Part shown: one piece after another, positions 50,736-59,394 of the stretch
Numbering within the stretch: position 1 is the stretch's first letter
Layout of the letters: every line of letters begins with the position of its first letter
Assembly (NCBI GenBank): GCA_012517355.1
Contig: JAAYVD010000053.1
Span: 62,001-126,000 of the forward strand
Length of the DNA stretch: 64,000 bases
Reading direction: 5' to 3'
Source: Candidatus Rifleibacteriota bacterium
GTDB taxonomy: Bacteria > Muiribacteriota > Ozemobacteria > Ozemobacterales > Ozemobacteraceae
Program-made: the position numbers and the translations under genes
The notes under the pieces: model-generated
Databases searched by the model: none
What the model saw: the letters and a program-made list of their open reading frames with translations, nothing else
Told to the model about the DNA's origin: nothing

Positions 50736-51929
50736 ATGAAACCACTGGAGATGAGTTCCATCGCCGAGGTGTGGCGATCGGCCCTGACCATCATCGCCGA
50801 CAGCCTCCACGGTTACGGCCAGGACCTGCAGATCTGGTTCCCCTGGGGAAAGACCTGGCGGGGCCACGACCAGAAGGGGATCCTCCCCCCCACCGACCTG
50901 CCCGCCGACCTCCTCAAAGCCAAAGGCGACCGGTTCGCCGGGCGGTTCTGGGTCTGCCACCCCCAGGGGGGCGTGTCGTGGCTCCTCTGCGTCAAACCCT
51001 CCTCCCCGCAGGCCCCCGGCCTGGCCGGATGGGCGCCAACCCCCCGCGACACCGCCGCCCTGGTGCTGCTGGCCGAGTTCCTGCGCCTCGAAAGCCTCCT
51101 CGGTCTGGCCGTCCGCGTCCTGGAGAACCGGGCCAGCGAACGCCAGGGCCACTGGGACCGCGTCCGCAACCTGGCGGTGACCGTCGGCCGCCACCTGGGA
51201 CTCGCCCCGGCCGAACTCGTCGACCTCGAAATGACCGCCCTCCTGCACGACCTGGGCAAGATCGCCCTGCCCAACGAGATCCTCGAGGAATCCCGGCCCC
51301 TCACCCCCGCCGAACGCCGCCAGGTGGAAGGCCATTCCCTCGTCGGCGCCGCCATGATCCGCGAGATTCCCGGCCTCGAGCGGGTGGCCGATTACGTGCA
51401 GTCGCACCACGAAACCCCCGACGGCACCGGCTATCCCCGCGGCCTGGCCGCCGGCGACATCCCCCTCGTCTCCCTCATCGTCGGCGCGGTCGACGCCTTC
51501 GACGCCATGACCCACTACCGGCCCTACGCCACCGAACGCACCTACAAGGAATCCATCCAGGAGATGATCGCCCAGACCGGCAGGTTCGACGACCGCGTCC
51601 TGTGGGCCCTCCAGGATGTCCTCAAGCGGCTCGGCATCCTCGACACCCACCCGATGGTCAACCCGCCGACCACCGAGGGCCCCGCGGAACGGCCCCGCCC
51701 GGCCACCCCCTCCGCCACCCCCGTCCCGGAAAGCCCTCCCCAGGGCGGCAGAACCCTTCCCCCCAGCCCGCCGGCCGCCCCAACCGACGGCCCCCAGCCC
51801 GCCCCCGGCGCCGGAACCCGCGCCTCCAGCCGCTCCACCCCCCGGAAAGGAACCTCCCGCCGTTCCCGCCGGCCAGGGGCCGGACGCCCCGCCGACCCAT
51901 CCCACACTCACGGGAGGACTTCCCCATGA
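50736..51929 (+). CDS. HD-GYP domain c-di-GMP phosphodiesterase
   Basis: A 397-residue protein. A short N-terminal region (1-130) of unknown type, with no membrane segment, is followed by an HD-GYP domain. HD is at His171-Asp172 with DLGK, and the HHETPDGTGYP motif spans 224-234, so the metal and GYP signatures are intact. It should degrade c-di-GMP, opposing the GGDEF protein at 3629-5908. The last 75 residues are Pro/Ala/Arg-rich and look unstructured. The stop overlaps the start of the BMP-like gene (ATGA). Confidence 0.92.
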   Translation: MKPLEMSSIAEVWRSALTIIADSLHGYGQDLQIWFPWGKTWRGHDQKGILPPTDLPADLLKAKGDRFAGRFWVCHPQGGVSWLLCVKPSSPQAPGLAGWAPTPRDTAALVLLAEFLRLESLLGLAVRVLENRASERQGHWDRVRNLAVTVGRHLGLAPAELVDLEMTALLHDLGKIALPNEILEESRPLTPAERRQVEGHSLVGAAMIREIPGLERVADYVQSHHETPDGTGYPRGLAAGDIPLVSLIVGAVDAFDAMTHYRPYATERTYKESIQEMIAQTGRFDDRVLWALQDVLKRLGILDTHPMVNPPTTEGPAERPRPATPSATPVPESPPQGGRTLPPSPPAAPTDGPQPAPGAGTRASSRSTPRKGTSRRSRRPGAGRPADPSHTHGRTSP

Positions 51930-52900
51930 CCCCCTCGCTCCGCCGCTCCCTTCCCTGTCTCGCCCTGGTCCTGGCGCTCGCCGTCGTCACCGGTTCCGCC
52001 CTGGCGGCCCCCCAGCCCCTCCGCGTGGGGGTGGTCCTGTCGGTGGGCGGCCTCCACGACCAGTCCTTCAACGACGCCACCTACGCCGGCGTCCAGAACC
52101 TCCGCCAGCGGCCCGACCTGCTGGTCGACGTGATCGAACCCGCCGACGTCGCCGCCATCGAACCCGCCCTGGAGTTCCTCGCCGGGCGCGGCCACGACCT
52201 CATCGTCGGGGTCGGCATCTTCGCCAACGACGCCGTCCGCCAGGTCGCCCAGCGACACCCCGACCGCAACTTCGCCCTGTTCGACTCGGTGGTCAGCCTG
52301 CCCAACGTCCTTTCCATCCTGTTCAACGAAGAGGAAGGGTCCTTCTACGCGGGGGCTTTCGCCGGGCTCCTCACCAAGACCAACACGGTCGGGTTCCTCG
52401 GCGGCATGGTCTCCCCCGTCATCCAGGGATTCGAAAAGGGCTTCCGCAGCGGCGTGGCCTTCGTCAACCCGCAAGCCACCGTCCTCACCCGCTACGCCGG
52501 CGAGACGCCCGCCGCCTTCAACTCCCCCGAAGCCGGCACCCGCCTCGGGCTCGAGATGGCCGCCGCAAAGGCCGACCTGATCTACCACGCGGCCGGCCGC
52601 ACCGGCCTCGGCCTGATCCAGGCCGCCCGCCAGGGCGGCTTCCTGGTCATCGGGGTGGATGCCGACCAGTCGGTCATCGCCCCCGGCAAGGTCGCCGCCA
52701 GCATGGTCAAGCGCCTCGACGTGGCCCTCGACCGCGCCGTCCGGGCCGTCGCCGAGAAACGTTTCAAGGGCGGGGTCCTGACCCTGGGCCTCGCCGACGG
52801 CGGCATCGAACTGGCCTTCTCGCGGTTCAACAAGGGCCTGGTCACCCCCCTCATCCAGGAACGCCTGCGGGAGGTCGAATCCTTCCTGCTCCACAAGTGA
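51926..52900 (+). CDS. BMP/PnrA-type substrate-binding protein
   Basis: A 324-residue secreted protein with a signal peptide ending ALA|AP. The basic-membrane-protein fold is indicated by VGVVLSVGGLHDQSFND at the start of the mature chain, DLIVGVGIF, FNEEEGSFYAGAFAG, GFLGGM and GVDADQSV. This family binds nucleosides (PnrA) for ABC importers. No permease or ATPase gene is nearby, so it is either an orphan component or a ligand sensor for the HD-GYP protein to which it is translationally coupled. GGGAGG lies 8 bases before the ATG. There is no lipobox, unlike many BMP lipoproteins. Confidence 0.85.
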   Translation: MTPSLRRSLPCLALVLALAVVTGSALAAPQPLRVGVVLSVGGLHDQSFNDATYAGVQNLRQRPDLLVDVIEPADVAAIEPALEFLAGRGHDLIVGVGIFANDAVRQVAQRHPDRNFALFDSVVSLPNVLSILFNEEEGSFYAGAFAGLLTKTNTVGFLGGMVSPVIQGFEKGFRSGVAFVNPQATVLTRYAGETPAAFNSPEAGTRLGLEMAAAKADLIYHAAGRTGLGLIQAARQGGFLVIGVDADQSVIAPGKVAASMVKRLDVALDRAVRAVAEKRFKGGVLTLGLADGGIELAFSRFNKGLVTPLIQERLREVESFLLHK

Positions 52901-52910
52901 CCCGCGCCCC

Positions 52911-53072
52911 TTCCGACACCACGTCGGCCATACCCCTCGCCCGCCACGAATGGCGACGCGATACGTCCATTTCGCGCACCGCCAAGAGGCCGACCCCAAC
53001 CATGTCCGAAGTGTTCACTGGCCGCCACCGAGGGCAGAACGCAACCCCCGTTTCGCGCCGCGCCAATGGACC
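52911..53072 (+). repeat. Two degenerate R1 copies in the BMP-STN gap
   Basis: Two consecutive weakened R1 units (about 52911-52990 and 52990-53072) occupy nearly the whole gap between the BMP and STN genes. CCGACAC..GTCGG, CGCCACGAATGGCG and TTTCGCGC remain recognisable. Confidence 0.6.
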
Positions 53073-53101
53073 GTCCGATCAACTTCGATAAAGGAGGCCC
53101 C

Positions 53102-53986
53102 ATGCACCGTTTCCCCCGCTTCGCCGCTCTCGCCCTCGTTCTCGCCACCGCCCTGCTGCTGCCGTCCCTGGCCGCCGCGGCCGACCTGACGACCCGCATC
53201 AGCCTCGACTTCCGCGATGCCGACATCCGTGACATCTTCAAACTCGCCGCCGAAAAGGGCGGCTACGGGCTGGTCGTCGACAAGTCGGTGCGGGGCAACC
53301 TGACCCTCCGCCTGCTCGACGTCCCCCTCTTGCGTGCCCTCGACACCATCGCCATGGCCACCGGGTTCGAATGGTTCCTGGTCGACAACAACGTCGTCCT
53401 CTGCGACGGCCGACGCCTGCCCATCTCCTCGATCGTCCGGCCCCTCGGCCACGTCGATGCCAGCGAAGCCGCCAAAGTGCTGCTGATCGCGATCAAGAAG
53501 GACATCAAGGTCGCCACCACCTCCGGCAACTCCCTCGTCCTGACCGCCCGCCAGCCCGTCCTGAAAGAGGCGGAACGCATCCTGGCCGGCATCGACAAGC
53601 CCCGCCGCCAGTTCACCGCCATTCTGCAGGTGATGGAAGAGGGCAAACCGCTGCACGCCCTCGAATTCAAGGCTTTGCCCGGGTCGGAGACCAAGCTGTT
53701 CCAGGGCACCCAGGTCGTCTATCCCAAGGGGGCCGACCAGCCGCCCGCCAAGATGGAGATCGGCCTGCGCGGCAACCTGGAAACGGCGATCCGACCTGGT
53801 TCCGACCTGCTGGAAGGACGCCTCGACCTCGACCTGTCCTGGGTCGAGAAATTCGATGGTTCCTACCCCCAGGTATCCCGCCGCAAGCTCCAGACCTTCT
53901 GGCACGGCCAGGCCGGGAAGGCCCTGAAGCTGGGCGCCTTCGACGGCAACCGCGAGGTCCTGCTGACCTTCACCTGGGACCAATAA
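53102..53986 (+). CDS. Secreted STN/secretin-N domain protein lacking the secretin channel
   Basis: A 294-residue protein with a signal peptide (LALVLATALLLPSLAAAA). An STN domain at about 28-95 (DFRDADIRDIFKLAAEKGG, then VRGNLTLRLLDVPLLRALD) is followed by a secretin N-type module (VDASEAAKVLLIAI, then ERILAGIDKPRRQ) as in PilQ/GspD. The outer-membrane channel domain that should follow is missing; instead there is a beta-rich C-terminus of about 110 residues. It could be a periplasmic partner of a pilus or secretion channel. AGGAGG lies 4 bases before ATG 53102. It has no visible partner in this operon. Confidence 0.75.
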   Translation: MHRFPRFAALALVLATALLLPSLAAAADLTTRISLDFRDADIRDIFKLAAEKGGYGLVVDKSVRGNLTLRLLDVPLLRALDTIAMATGFEWFLVDNNVVLCDGRRLPISSIVRPLGHVDASEAAKVLLIAIKKDIKVATTSGNSLVLTARQPVLKEAERILAGIDKPRRQFTAILQVMEEGKPLHALEFKALPGSETKLFQGTQVVYPKGADQPPAKMEIGLRGNLETAIRPGSDLLEGRLDLDLSWVEKFDGSYPQVSRRKLQTFWHGQAGKALKLGAFDGNREVLLTFTWDQ

Positions 53987-54313
53987 CCGGCCCACCCTCC
54001 CATCCGTCCCACCGCCCGCCGGACCAGCCTCCCGCCGCTGTGGCGGTTCGCTTCCGGGAGGTCACCTTCCCATGCCGATCGAGACCCGTTTCCTGGCCGG
54101 GCCCCCCGACCCCAGGATCCCAGGGGAAGCACACCCACCACCACTGCCGACGAGGGCGGCACCGGCGCTGCCCTCGCCAGGCAGGCGTTCCCCGGCAGAA
54201 ACGGGAAAAAGGCCGGACCAGGGCTCGGCCGGGCTCGTTCCGGAGTTCCACCCCCTGCCTCTCCCAGGCAGGTTTCCCGCGCCATCACCGACCCTGCGGC
54301 GGGGTACCCACCC
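53987..54313. other. Intergenic region after the STN gene
   Basis: These 327 bases contain short C-rich open frames that look like chance. Imperfect inverted arms CCTGCC/GGCAGG occur near 54255-54275. No gene is supported. Confidence 0.45.
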
Positions 54314-54343
54314 TTGCGGGGTGGGGGGGACGGTTCGTATAAT
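54314..54343 (+). promoter_or_regulatory. Promoter of the glycine-zipper gene
   Basis: A perfect -10 TATAAT (54338-54343) with a partial -35 TTGCGG (54314-54319), 18 bases apart. The gene start at 54395 follows a leader of about 45 bases with AGGAGGG. Confidence 0.6.
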
Positions 54344-54394
54344 GAAAGCATCCTCACACCGTTGATCCGCCTCGAAATTCAGGAGGGAACCGAT

Positions 54395-55129
54395 ATGATG
54401 ACGCTGACCTTCCGCCGCCGACAGGAGATCTCCATGCTGACCGTGCTGTGCATGGTCCTCTCGCTCTGGACCTTCACCGCCCCCAAGGCCCACGCCGGGT
54501 TCCTGCAATCCGCCGGAGGCCTGTTGAAGACCGTCGTGATCAACGGCGGCGCCCTGGCCGCCGGCTACATGGGCGGCGTTCTGGGCATCGCCCTGGGCGG
54601 CGGTCCCATCGGCATGGTCGCCGGCGCCGTCGGCGGTTTCATCCTCGGGAAAAAGGTGCTGACCTGGACCACCGCCAGCGTCGCCAACGCGGCCACCGTC
54701 GCCGGTGCCGTCGCCGGCGGGCTGCTCTGCGCGGGGATGGGCCTTCCCCTGCTGGCCGCCGGCGTCGTCGGCGGCGCCCTGATCGCTCGATTCGGCGCCC
54801 AGTTGATCGGCAAGCTGTTCAAGAAGGTGACCGGCAAACCAGCCCCCGTCGTCGATCTGAAGGCCCAGGATGCCAAGGCGCAGGAATTCATCAACCAGCT
54901 GTCGAAGGGCACCCCCGCCGCCGCGTCCCCCGCCCCCGCCACCCCGACCAAGCAGGCGGTGGAACCGAGCAAGACCGACGCCACCCAGGGTGCCTACGAG
55001 AAATACCTGGCCGCCTACAAGGCCTACATGGCCGCCACCCAGAGCGGCAATGCCGCCGCCGCCCAGAAGGCCTACGCCGAGTACAAGACCAACCTCGACC
55101 TCTACAACGCCTCCCTCGGCAAGAAATAG
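54395..55129 (+). CDS. Secreted glycine-zipper protein with Ala/Tyr-rich helical tail
   Basis: A 244-residue protein. After a signal peptide (cleavage near AHA|GF) comes a long Gly/Ala-rich region (about 35-145) with GGVLGIALGGGPIGMVAGA and further GxxxG runs, i.e. a glycine zipper able to form membrane-embedded helices. A Pro/Ala linker follows, then a C-terminal helix with a repeating AYxAYM/AxY pattern. No enzyme motif is present. It may be an outer-membrane or envelope structural protein. It has its own promoter and is followed by a strong terminator, so it is a single-gene unit. ATG 54395 (of an ATG pair) follows AGGAGGG by 7 bases. Confidence 0.75.
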   Translation: MMTLTFRRRQEISMLTVLCMVLSLWTFTAPKAHAGFLQSAGGLLKTVVINGGALAAGYMGGVLGIALGGGPIGMVAGAVGGFILGKKVLTWTTASVANAATVAGAVAGGLLCAGMGLPLLAAGVVGGALIARFGAQLIGKLFKKVTGKPAPVVDLKAQDAKAQEFINQLSKGTPAAASPAPATPTKQAVEPSKTDATQGAYEKYLAAYKAYMAATQSGNAAAAQKAYAEYKTNLDLYNASLGKK

Positions 55130-55153
55130 CCCCCGTCCCCTCGTTTCCCACTC

Positions 55154-55188
55154 CCCGCCGGCACTCCGCCGGCGGGTTTTTCTTCTTT
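55154..55188 (+). terminator. Rho-independent terminator after the glycine-zipper gene
   Basis: A perfect 9-bp stem (CCCGCCGGC, 55154-55162, with 55168-55176) and a 5-base loop, followed by TTTTTCTTCTTT. Confidence 0.92.
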
Positions 55189-55438
55189 CCCTATCTTCTT
55201 TCCCTACCTTCTATCCCTACCTTCTTCTGTCCATCCCTGTTCCCCCGTTTCTCTCCTGTCCCTTCAACGAAAGCATGGACTTCTCACCTTTGATCCGTCG
55301 ACCAAAGCTCGCCCCTTCACCCCTTTCCCCATTCCCCTCCGGCTCCCAAAGTCCTTTGATCTCCCCCCAATCCGGAAGTTCCCCCATTCCCCTCCGGCTC
55401 TTTCCAGGCCGGCGTACCCCTTCGCCTGGGATTTCGGG
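55189..55438. other. Pyrimidine-rich intergenic stretch
   Basis: 250 bases upstream of the methylthioadenosine phosphorylase promoter. It begins with near-repeats of TTCTTTCCCTACC and TATC units and is C/T-biased throughout on the plus strand. No gene is seen. Confidence 0.5.
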
Positions 55439-55444
55439 TAGAAT
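55439..55444 (+). promoter_or_regulatory. -10 element of the methylthioadenosine phosphorylase gene
   Basis: TAGAAT, 40 bases before ATG 55484; the ribosome site AGGAGG is at 55474-55479. No -35 match. Confidence 0.4.
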
Positions 55445-55483
55445 ACCCCTGCACCCCCACTTCACCTTCTCACAGGAGGCACC

Positions 55484-56293
55484 ATGCACCAGACCACCCA
55501 TCGCGCCGACATCGGGGTCTTCGGCGGAAGCGGCTTCTACTCCTTCGTCGCCAAGACCGAGGAGGTCAAGATCAACACCCCCTACGGCCCCCCCAGCGAC
55601 TCCGTCTCGATCGGCGAGATCGACGGGGTGAAGGTCGCCTTCATCCCCCGCCACGGCCGGGGCCACACCCTGCCGCCCCACAAGGTGAACTACCGCGCCA
55701 ACCTCTGGGCCATGCACGCCCTGGGCGTCTCCCGGATCATCTCCCCGTGCGCCTGCGGCTCCCTGCAACCCCACATCAAGCCCGGCGACTTCGTGGTCTC
55801 CGACCAGTTCGTCGACCGCACCAGCGGCCGGGCCGACACCTTCTTCGACGGCCCCTCGGTCGCCCACATCTCCTCGGCCGACCCCTACTGCCCGGAACTG
55901 CGCCAACTCACCGCCCAGGTGATCCGCGAGAGCGGCATCGTCGTCCACGAGGGCGGCACCATCGTGGTCATCCAGGGGCCACGCTTCTCCACCCGATCCG
56001 AAAGCCACTGGTTCACCAAGATGGGCTGGGACACCATCAACATGACCCAGTATCCCGAAGTCGTCCTGGCCCAGGAACTCGGCATCTGTATCGTCAACAT
56101 CGCCCTGGTCACCGACTTCGACTGCGGCCTGGTCGGCAACGTCCCCGAAGTCACCGCCACCGAGGTCATCGCCACCTTCAACCGCAACGCCGAGAACCTC
56201 CGCCGCATCATGCAGCCCCTTCTGACCCGCATCCCGCGCGAGCGCACCCGGTGCCGCTGCGCGCAAAAGGTCGCCGAAGCCGTCATCAGCTGA
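55484..56293 (+). CDS. mtnP: 5'-methylthioadenosine phosphorylase
   Basis: A 269-residue nucleoside phosphorylase of the PNP/MTAP family: GVFGGSGFYSF (phosphate loop), PRHGRGH, NYRANLWA, INMTQYPEVVLAQE and VTDFDCG. The Asp residues in TDFD are those that accept a 6-amino purine, and the MTxxPEVVLA stretch is typical of methylthioadenosine phosphorylases. It releases adenine and 5-methylthioribose-1-phosphate from the by-product of polyamine synthesis. It has its own promoter and strong ribosome site, and is convergent with the PfkB kinase across an R2 repeat. Confidence 0.9.
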   Translation: MHQTTHRADIGVFGGSGFYSFVAKTEEVKINTPYGPPSDSVSIGEIDGVKVAFIPRHGRGHTLPPHKVNYRANLWAMHALGVSRIISPCACGSLQPHIKPGDFVVSDQFVDRTSGRADTFFDGPSVAHISSADPYCPELRQLTAQVIRESGIVVHEGGTIVVIQGPRFSTRSESHWFTKMGWDTINMTQYPEVVLAQELGICIVNIALVTDFDCGLVGNVPEVTATEVIATFNRNAENLRRIMQPLLTRIPRERTRCRCAQKVAEAVIS

Positions 56294-56531
56294 CGGAAGA
56301 TCGGTTCCCCAGGGACCTCAGGGCAGCGGGGAAGCAGGAGAGTTGGGGGAAGGGGCGAAGGGTGTCAGAACATCCTCTCTGGGAAGGAATGGCCAAGGAA
56401 TGGTGGGGAGGGGGAAGCCAGGAGTCTCCCTTTCGTCCCGCTTTCCAAGCTGATCCCGTAACCCTTTCCCCCGAACGTCAAATAACGGGGGCCGATGGCG
56501 GCCACCGAAAATGCGATGGTGGCACCATTTT
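56294..56531. other. Intergenic region after mtnP
   Basis: 238 bases with G-rich simple sequence (56330-56420) and no gene I can support; it leads into R2 copy c. Confidence 0.45.
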
Positions 56532-56690
56532 TCTACCGTCCGTTCCAGGGCTGACGGACCGCGAAGCGGAGCTTCCGCGAGGTGAACGCGACAGCGTTCA
56601 CCTCGCCAGCAGAAAGGGTCCAGGGCCATCGGCCCTGGTGGGGTGAAGGGGCAAAGCCCCTTCGGCAAGCCTTGATGCGGATCATTGCCA
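56532..56690 (-). repeat. R2 dispersed structured repeat, copy c
   Basis: An inverted copy of R2 with the perfect 13-bp stem (GCGAGGTGAACGC, 56577-56606), the CCAGGGCC/GGCCCTGG hairpin and the AATGATCCGCAT end near 56688. It lies between convergent genes. Confidence 0.85.
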
Positions 56691-56702
56691 TTTTTCCGGG
56701 GG

Positions 56703-57611
56703 TCATTTCACGGCGATCATGGTCTTGAGGGCCTTGAAGCGCGCCTCGATCTTCGCCTTGGTGAGGGTCTTGTAGGTGTCGAGGCTGAAATGCTCGCAGG
56801 TGAAGGCTCCCATGGCGCTGCCGTAGAGCATGGCACGCCGGAACCCGTTCTCGGTGAGATCCCCGTCACGGGCCAGGCAACCCATGAAGCCGCCCGCGAA
56901 GCTGTCGCCCGCGCCGGTGGGATCGGTGATCGAGGGCAGCAGGAACGCGGGGGTGAAGAACCGGGTCTTGGCGGTGGCGGTCATCGCCCCCAGTTCCCCC
57001 ATCTTGATCACGAGCCGCCCCGGGCCCATCTTCAGCAGGGCGGGGATCGCCGAGTTGAGCTTCTTCTCGCCGCTCAGCATCAGCGCCTCCTGCAGGTTGA
57101 TGAACAGCACGTCGACCTTCTTCAGCACCTTCTTCAGATCCTTCAGGGCGCCGGTGATCCAGAAATTCATGGTGTCCATCGCGATCAGCCGGGGTTTCTT
57201 CACCCGTTCGATGACCTTCAGCTGCAGGGAAGGATGGATGTTGGCCAGGAACAGGAACTCGACTTTCTGGTAGGCGGCCGGCAGCTTGGGATCGAATTTC
57301 TCGAAGACGTTCAGGTGCGTCGCGTGCGTGGTGGCATCGCCGAAATCGTCGCCGTAGGACCCGCTCCAGTGGAAGGTCTGGCCGGGAACCTGCTCGAACC
57401 CTTCGAGGTCGACGCCGTGCTTCTTCAGGAAGGCGATGTGCGCCGGTTCGAAATCCCGGCCGGCCACGCCCACCAGGCCGACCTTGGTGAAATAGCTGGC
57501 CACCGTCGAGAAATAGGTCGCCGAACCGCCCAGGGCCCGCTCGCGGGTGCCCTTGGGGGTCTGGAGGGTGTCATAGGCCACGGATCCCACCACGATCATC
57601 TTGACGCTCAT
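56703..57611 (-). CDS. PfkB/ribokinase-family sugar or nucleoside kinase
   Basis: A 302-residue kinase with GGSATYFST near the start and DPTGAGDSFAGGF (catalytic Asp) near residues 234-246; the full length fits the ribokinase family. The substrate is not readable. Because it faces a methylthioadenosine phosphorylase, adenosine, ribose or methylthioribose are reasonable candidates. Extended -10 at 57659-57664 and AAGGAG at 57624-57629. The distance from that ribosome site to ATG 57611 is 12 bases, rather long. Confidence 0.85.
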   Translation of the reverse strand: MSVKMIVVGSVAYDTLQTPKGTRERALGGSATYFSTVASYFTKVGLVGVAGRDFEPAHIAFLKKHGVDLEGFEQVPGQTFHWSGSYGDDFGDATTHATHLNVFEKFDPKLPAAYQKVEFLFLANIHPSLQLKVIERVKKPRLIAMDTMNFWITGALKDLKKVLKKVDVLFINLQEALMLSGEKKLNSAIPALLKMGPGRLVIKMGELGAMTATAKTRFFTPAFLLPSITDPTGAGDSFAGGFMGCLARDGDLTENGFRRAMLYGSAMGAFTCEHFSLDTYKTLTKAKIEARFKALKTMIAVK

Positions 57612-57658
57612 CGTCGTCAGCTTCTCCTTCGTCGGTTGGTTTGCAGGACAACGCCCTG

Positions 57659-57664
57659 ATGATA
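57659..57664 (-). promoter_or_regulatory. Extended -10 of the PfkB gene
   Basis: TGG followed by TATCAT on the minus strand, about 48 bases before ATG 57611. Confidence 0.4.
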
Positions 57665-57734
57665 CCAGAATCCGGGAGTCCGGAGGGCGCCCCCACGGAA
57701 TTTGGGGGACGGCGGGCCGCCCGCCGCGGCGCGG

Positions 57735-58262
57735 TCAGAGCCGGAGCAGCACCCCCGCCGCCACCGCCCCCGACAGGATGGCCGCCAGCACCGCCTCCAG
57801 GGCGAGCAGTACCCGGGCGGGCCCCAGGGGCCGGCCGGCCGCCAGCCTCTTCACCCAGGCCTCGCCCGCCTCGCCGGTCAGAAACTCCTTCGGGGCCAAC
57901 GCCAGCAGCCCGCAGATCGTCATGACCCAGGCCAGGGCGGGCAGGGAAAGCGCGATCACCACGGCGGCCGCCAGGCGGCTCCCGGAGAACCCCGCTTGCA
58001 GGAAAATGGCGGCCAGGGCGATCCCCGCCAGGGCCCCGGCCACGGCCAGGCGGCCACTCCACGCCTGGAGCTTCACCACCTGCGGGTGGTCGGCCATCTT
58101 CCCGCGGATGGCCTGCATCCAGCGCGTCATGCCGACCACCGGTTTCCCGGGGACGAGCGCGGGTGAGGCCGGGGCGGCAGCGGGGGAATCGGAGACGGGG
58201 CCTCCTTTTCCGGCAGAAGCTCCCGCCGCCTCCGAAGATCCGGGAACGCTCAGGCGACCCAT
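57735..58262 (-). CDS. Small integral membrane protein of unknown function
   Basis: A 175-residue protein with a 65-residue Ala/Pro/Ser-rich hydrophilic start and three hydrophobic segments (about 70-90, 97-122, 150-174). No family is recognised. AGGAGGTGA lies before ATG 58262, a near-perfect ribosome site. It follows the PilN-like gene in the same direction, with an R1 repeat in between. Confidence 0.65.
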   Translation of the reverse strand: MGRLSVPGSSEAAGASAGKGGPVSDSPAAAPASPALVPGKPVVGMTRWMQAIRGKMADHPQVVKLQAWSGRLAVAGALAGIALAAIFLQAGFSGSRLAAAVVIALSLPALAWVMTICGLLALAPKEFLTGEAGEAWVKRLAAGRPLGPARVLLALEAVLAAILSGAVAAGVLLRL

Positions 58263-58294
58263 GTGACCTCACCTCCTGGAATCGTGTGGAGGAG

Positions 58295-58380
58295 GGCCCT
58301 TTGGCGGGGCGCGAAACGGGCGTTTCGCGCCGCCAGCCGTGGCGGCCAAGGGGAAGCCCTTCCGACCTCGTGTCGGTCGG
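58295..58380 (-). repeat. R1 dispersed structured repeat, copy 5
   Basis: An inverted R1 copy between two minus-strand genes. The outer arms are CCCTTTGG and CCAAGGGG, so where other copies pair C with G this one pairs G with C. The inner hairpins GCGCGAAAC.. and CCGCCA.. are intact. Confidence 0.85.
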
Positions 58381-58409
58381 AACCAGGCCGCGACGCCCGT
58401 CCCTTCGCT

Positions 58410-59174
58410 TCAGCGAGGCTCATCACTTCCGGAACCGGCGTTTCCGGTGGTGGCCACGAGGTCGAACCGCCAGACCGGAACCTTCTCGTAGGTGTTGCGG
58501 TTGAGGTTGCACAGGGAGGCTTCGGGGAAGTTTCCGGTCTTGTACAAACTCTCCACCAACGCGGTGGCGGCCTTGAAGCTGAGGGCATACCCGGTCACCT
58601 GCAGACGGCCGTCGCTGTCCAGGCGGACGTTGGTGAGCCAGGTGGCGGGCCCGCCTTCGGCAACCGGCTGGCCGCCCTTGATCCGGGGTTCGCAGGTGGA
58701 CGCCTGGAACAGCGAAGAGAAGACCTTGACCATCCGCTGGTTCCAGAGATCGACGTGCGGCCGCCCGGCCGGCTCGCCGCACACCAAGGCGTGGTTCAGG
58801 GTCACCGTCAACAGCACGCCGCCGTCGGTGCGCTCGGCGGAGACCGACATGGTGATGGCCCGGTTCACGAGGCGCGTATCGGCGAAGGCGTAGTCCTGGA
58901 TCTTCTTGAGAACGGGGACCACCCCTTCCTGGAGAGCCATGAACCCGCTCTCGACGGGGATCTCGAAGCCCTTTTCCCATCGCACGGTCGGGGAAATGCG
59001 CAGGTCCTGGAATTTCACCCCTGGAACGGTCAGCGTGTCGTCGAGGAAATCAAGGGCGGCCTTGACCTTCTTGAAGGCGGCCGGGCCACTGTCATTCACC
59101 GGTTCCTCGGCCCGGACCACCCCTGAACAGGCGAACAGGACCACCAGGGCGATTCCCAGCATCAACTTGCGCAT
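58410..59174 (-). CDS. Secreted protein with a PilN-like domain
   Basis: About 254 residues. The N-terminal hydrophobic export signal (LMLGIALVVLFACSGVVRA) could be a signal peptide or, at LFAC, a lipobox. The C-terminal third (TNVRLDSDGRLQVTGYAL, then FKAATALVESLYKTGNFPE, then VWRFDLVAT) resembles the C-terminal domain of PilN/GspL pilus assembly proteins. The middle part has two Cys. A GGAGGT ribosome site fixes ATG 59174. It may belong with the pilus/secretion machinery hinted at by the pseudopilin and STN genes, but no pil genes are adjacent. Confidence 0.6.
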   Translation of the reverse strand: MRKLMLGIALVVLFACSGVVRAEEPVNDSGPAAFKKVKAALDFLDDTLTVPGVKFQDLRISPTVRWEKGFEIPVESGFMALQEGVVPVLKKIQDYAFADTRLVNRAITMSVSAERTDGGVLLTVTLNHALVCGEPAGRPHVDLWNQRMVKVFSSLFQASTCEPRIKGGQPVAEGGPATWLTNVRLDSDGRLQVTGYALSFKAATALVESLYKTGNFPEASLCNLNRNTYEKVPVWRFDLVATTGNAGSGSDEPR

Positions 59175-59217
59175 GAACGACCTCCGTAGGAATTTGGGAT
59201 GTCTGACTCTCACGCTG

Positions 59218-59225
59218 ATTCTATA
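59218..59225 (-). promoter_or_regulatory. -10 region of the PilN-like gene
   Basis: Minus-strand TGGTATAGAAT contains an extended TATAGA (59220-59225) and TAGAAT (59218-59223), about 45 bases before ATG 59174. Confidence 0.4.
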
Positions 59226-59394
59226 CCAGATCCCATCCCCTCTTGCATCTGTTTAGGGGCAGGGGGCGCGGGGGATCACGAAACCGGCGTTTTCACCGCA
59301 AACGCCGGGCGGACACGAAGCGAAGGAAGAGAGAAAGAGGAGAGGAGGAGAAGTTGAAGGATAGAAGAAGAAGAAGAAGAAGGAAAAGGAGAAT

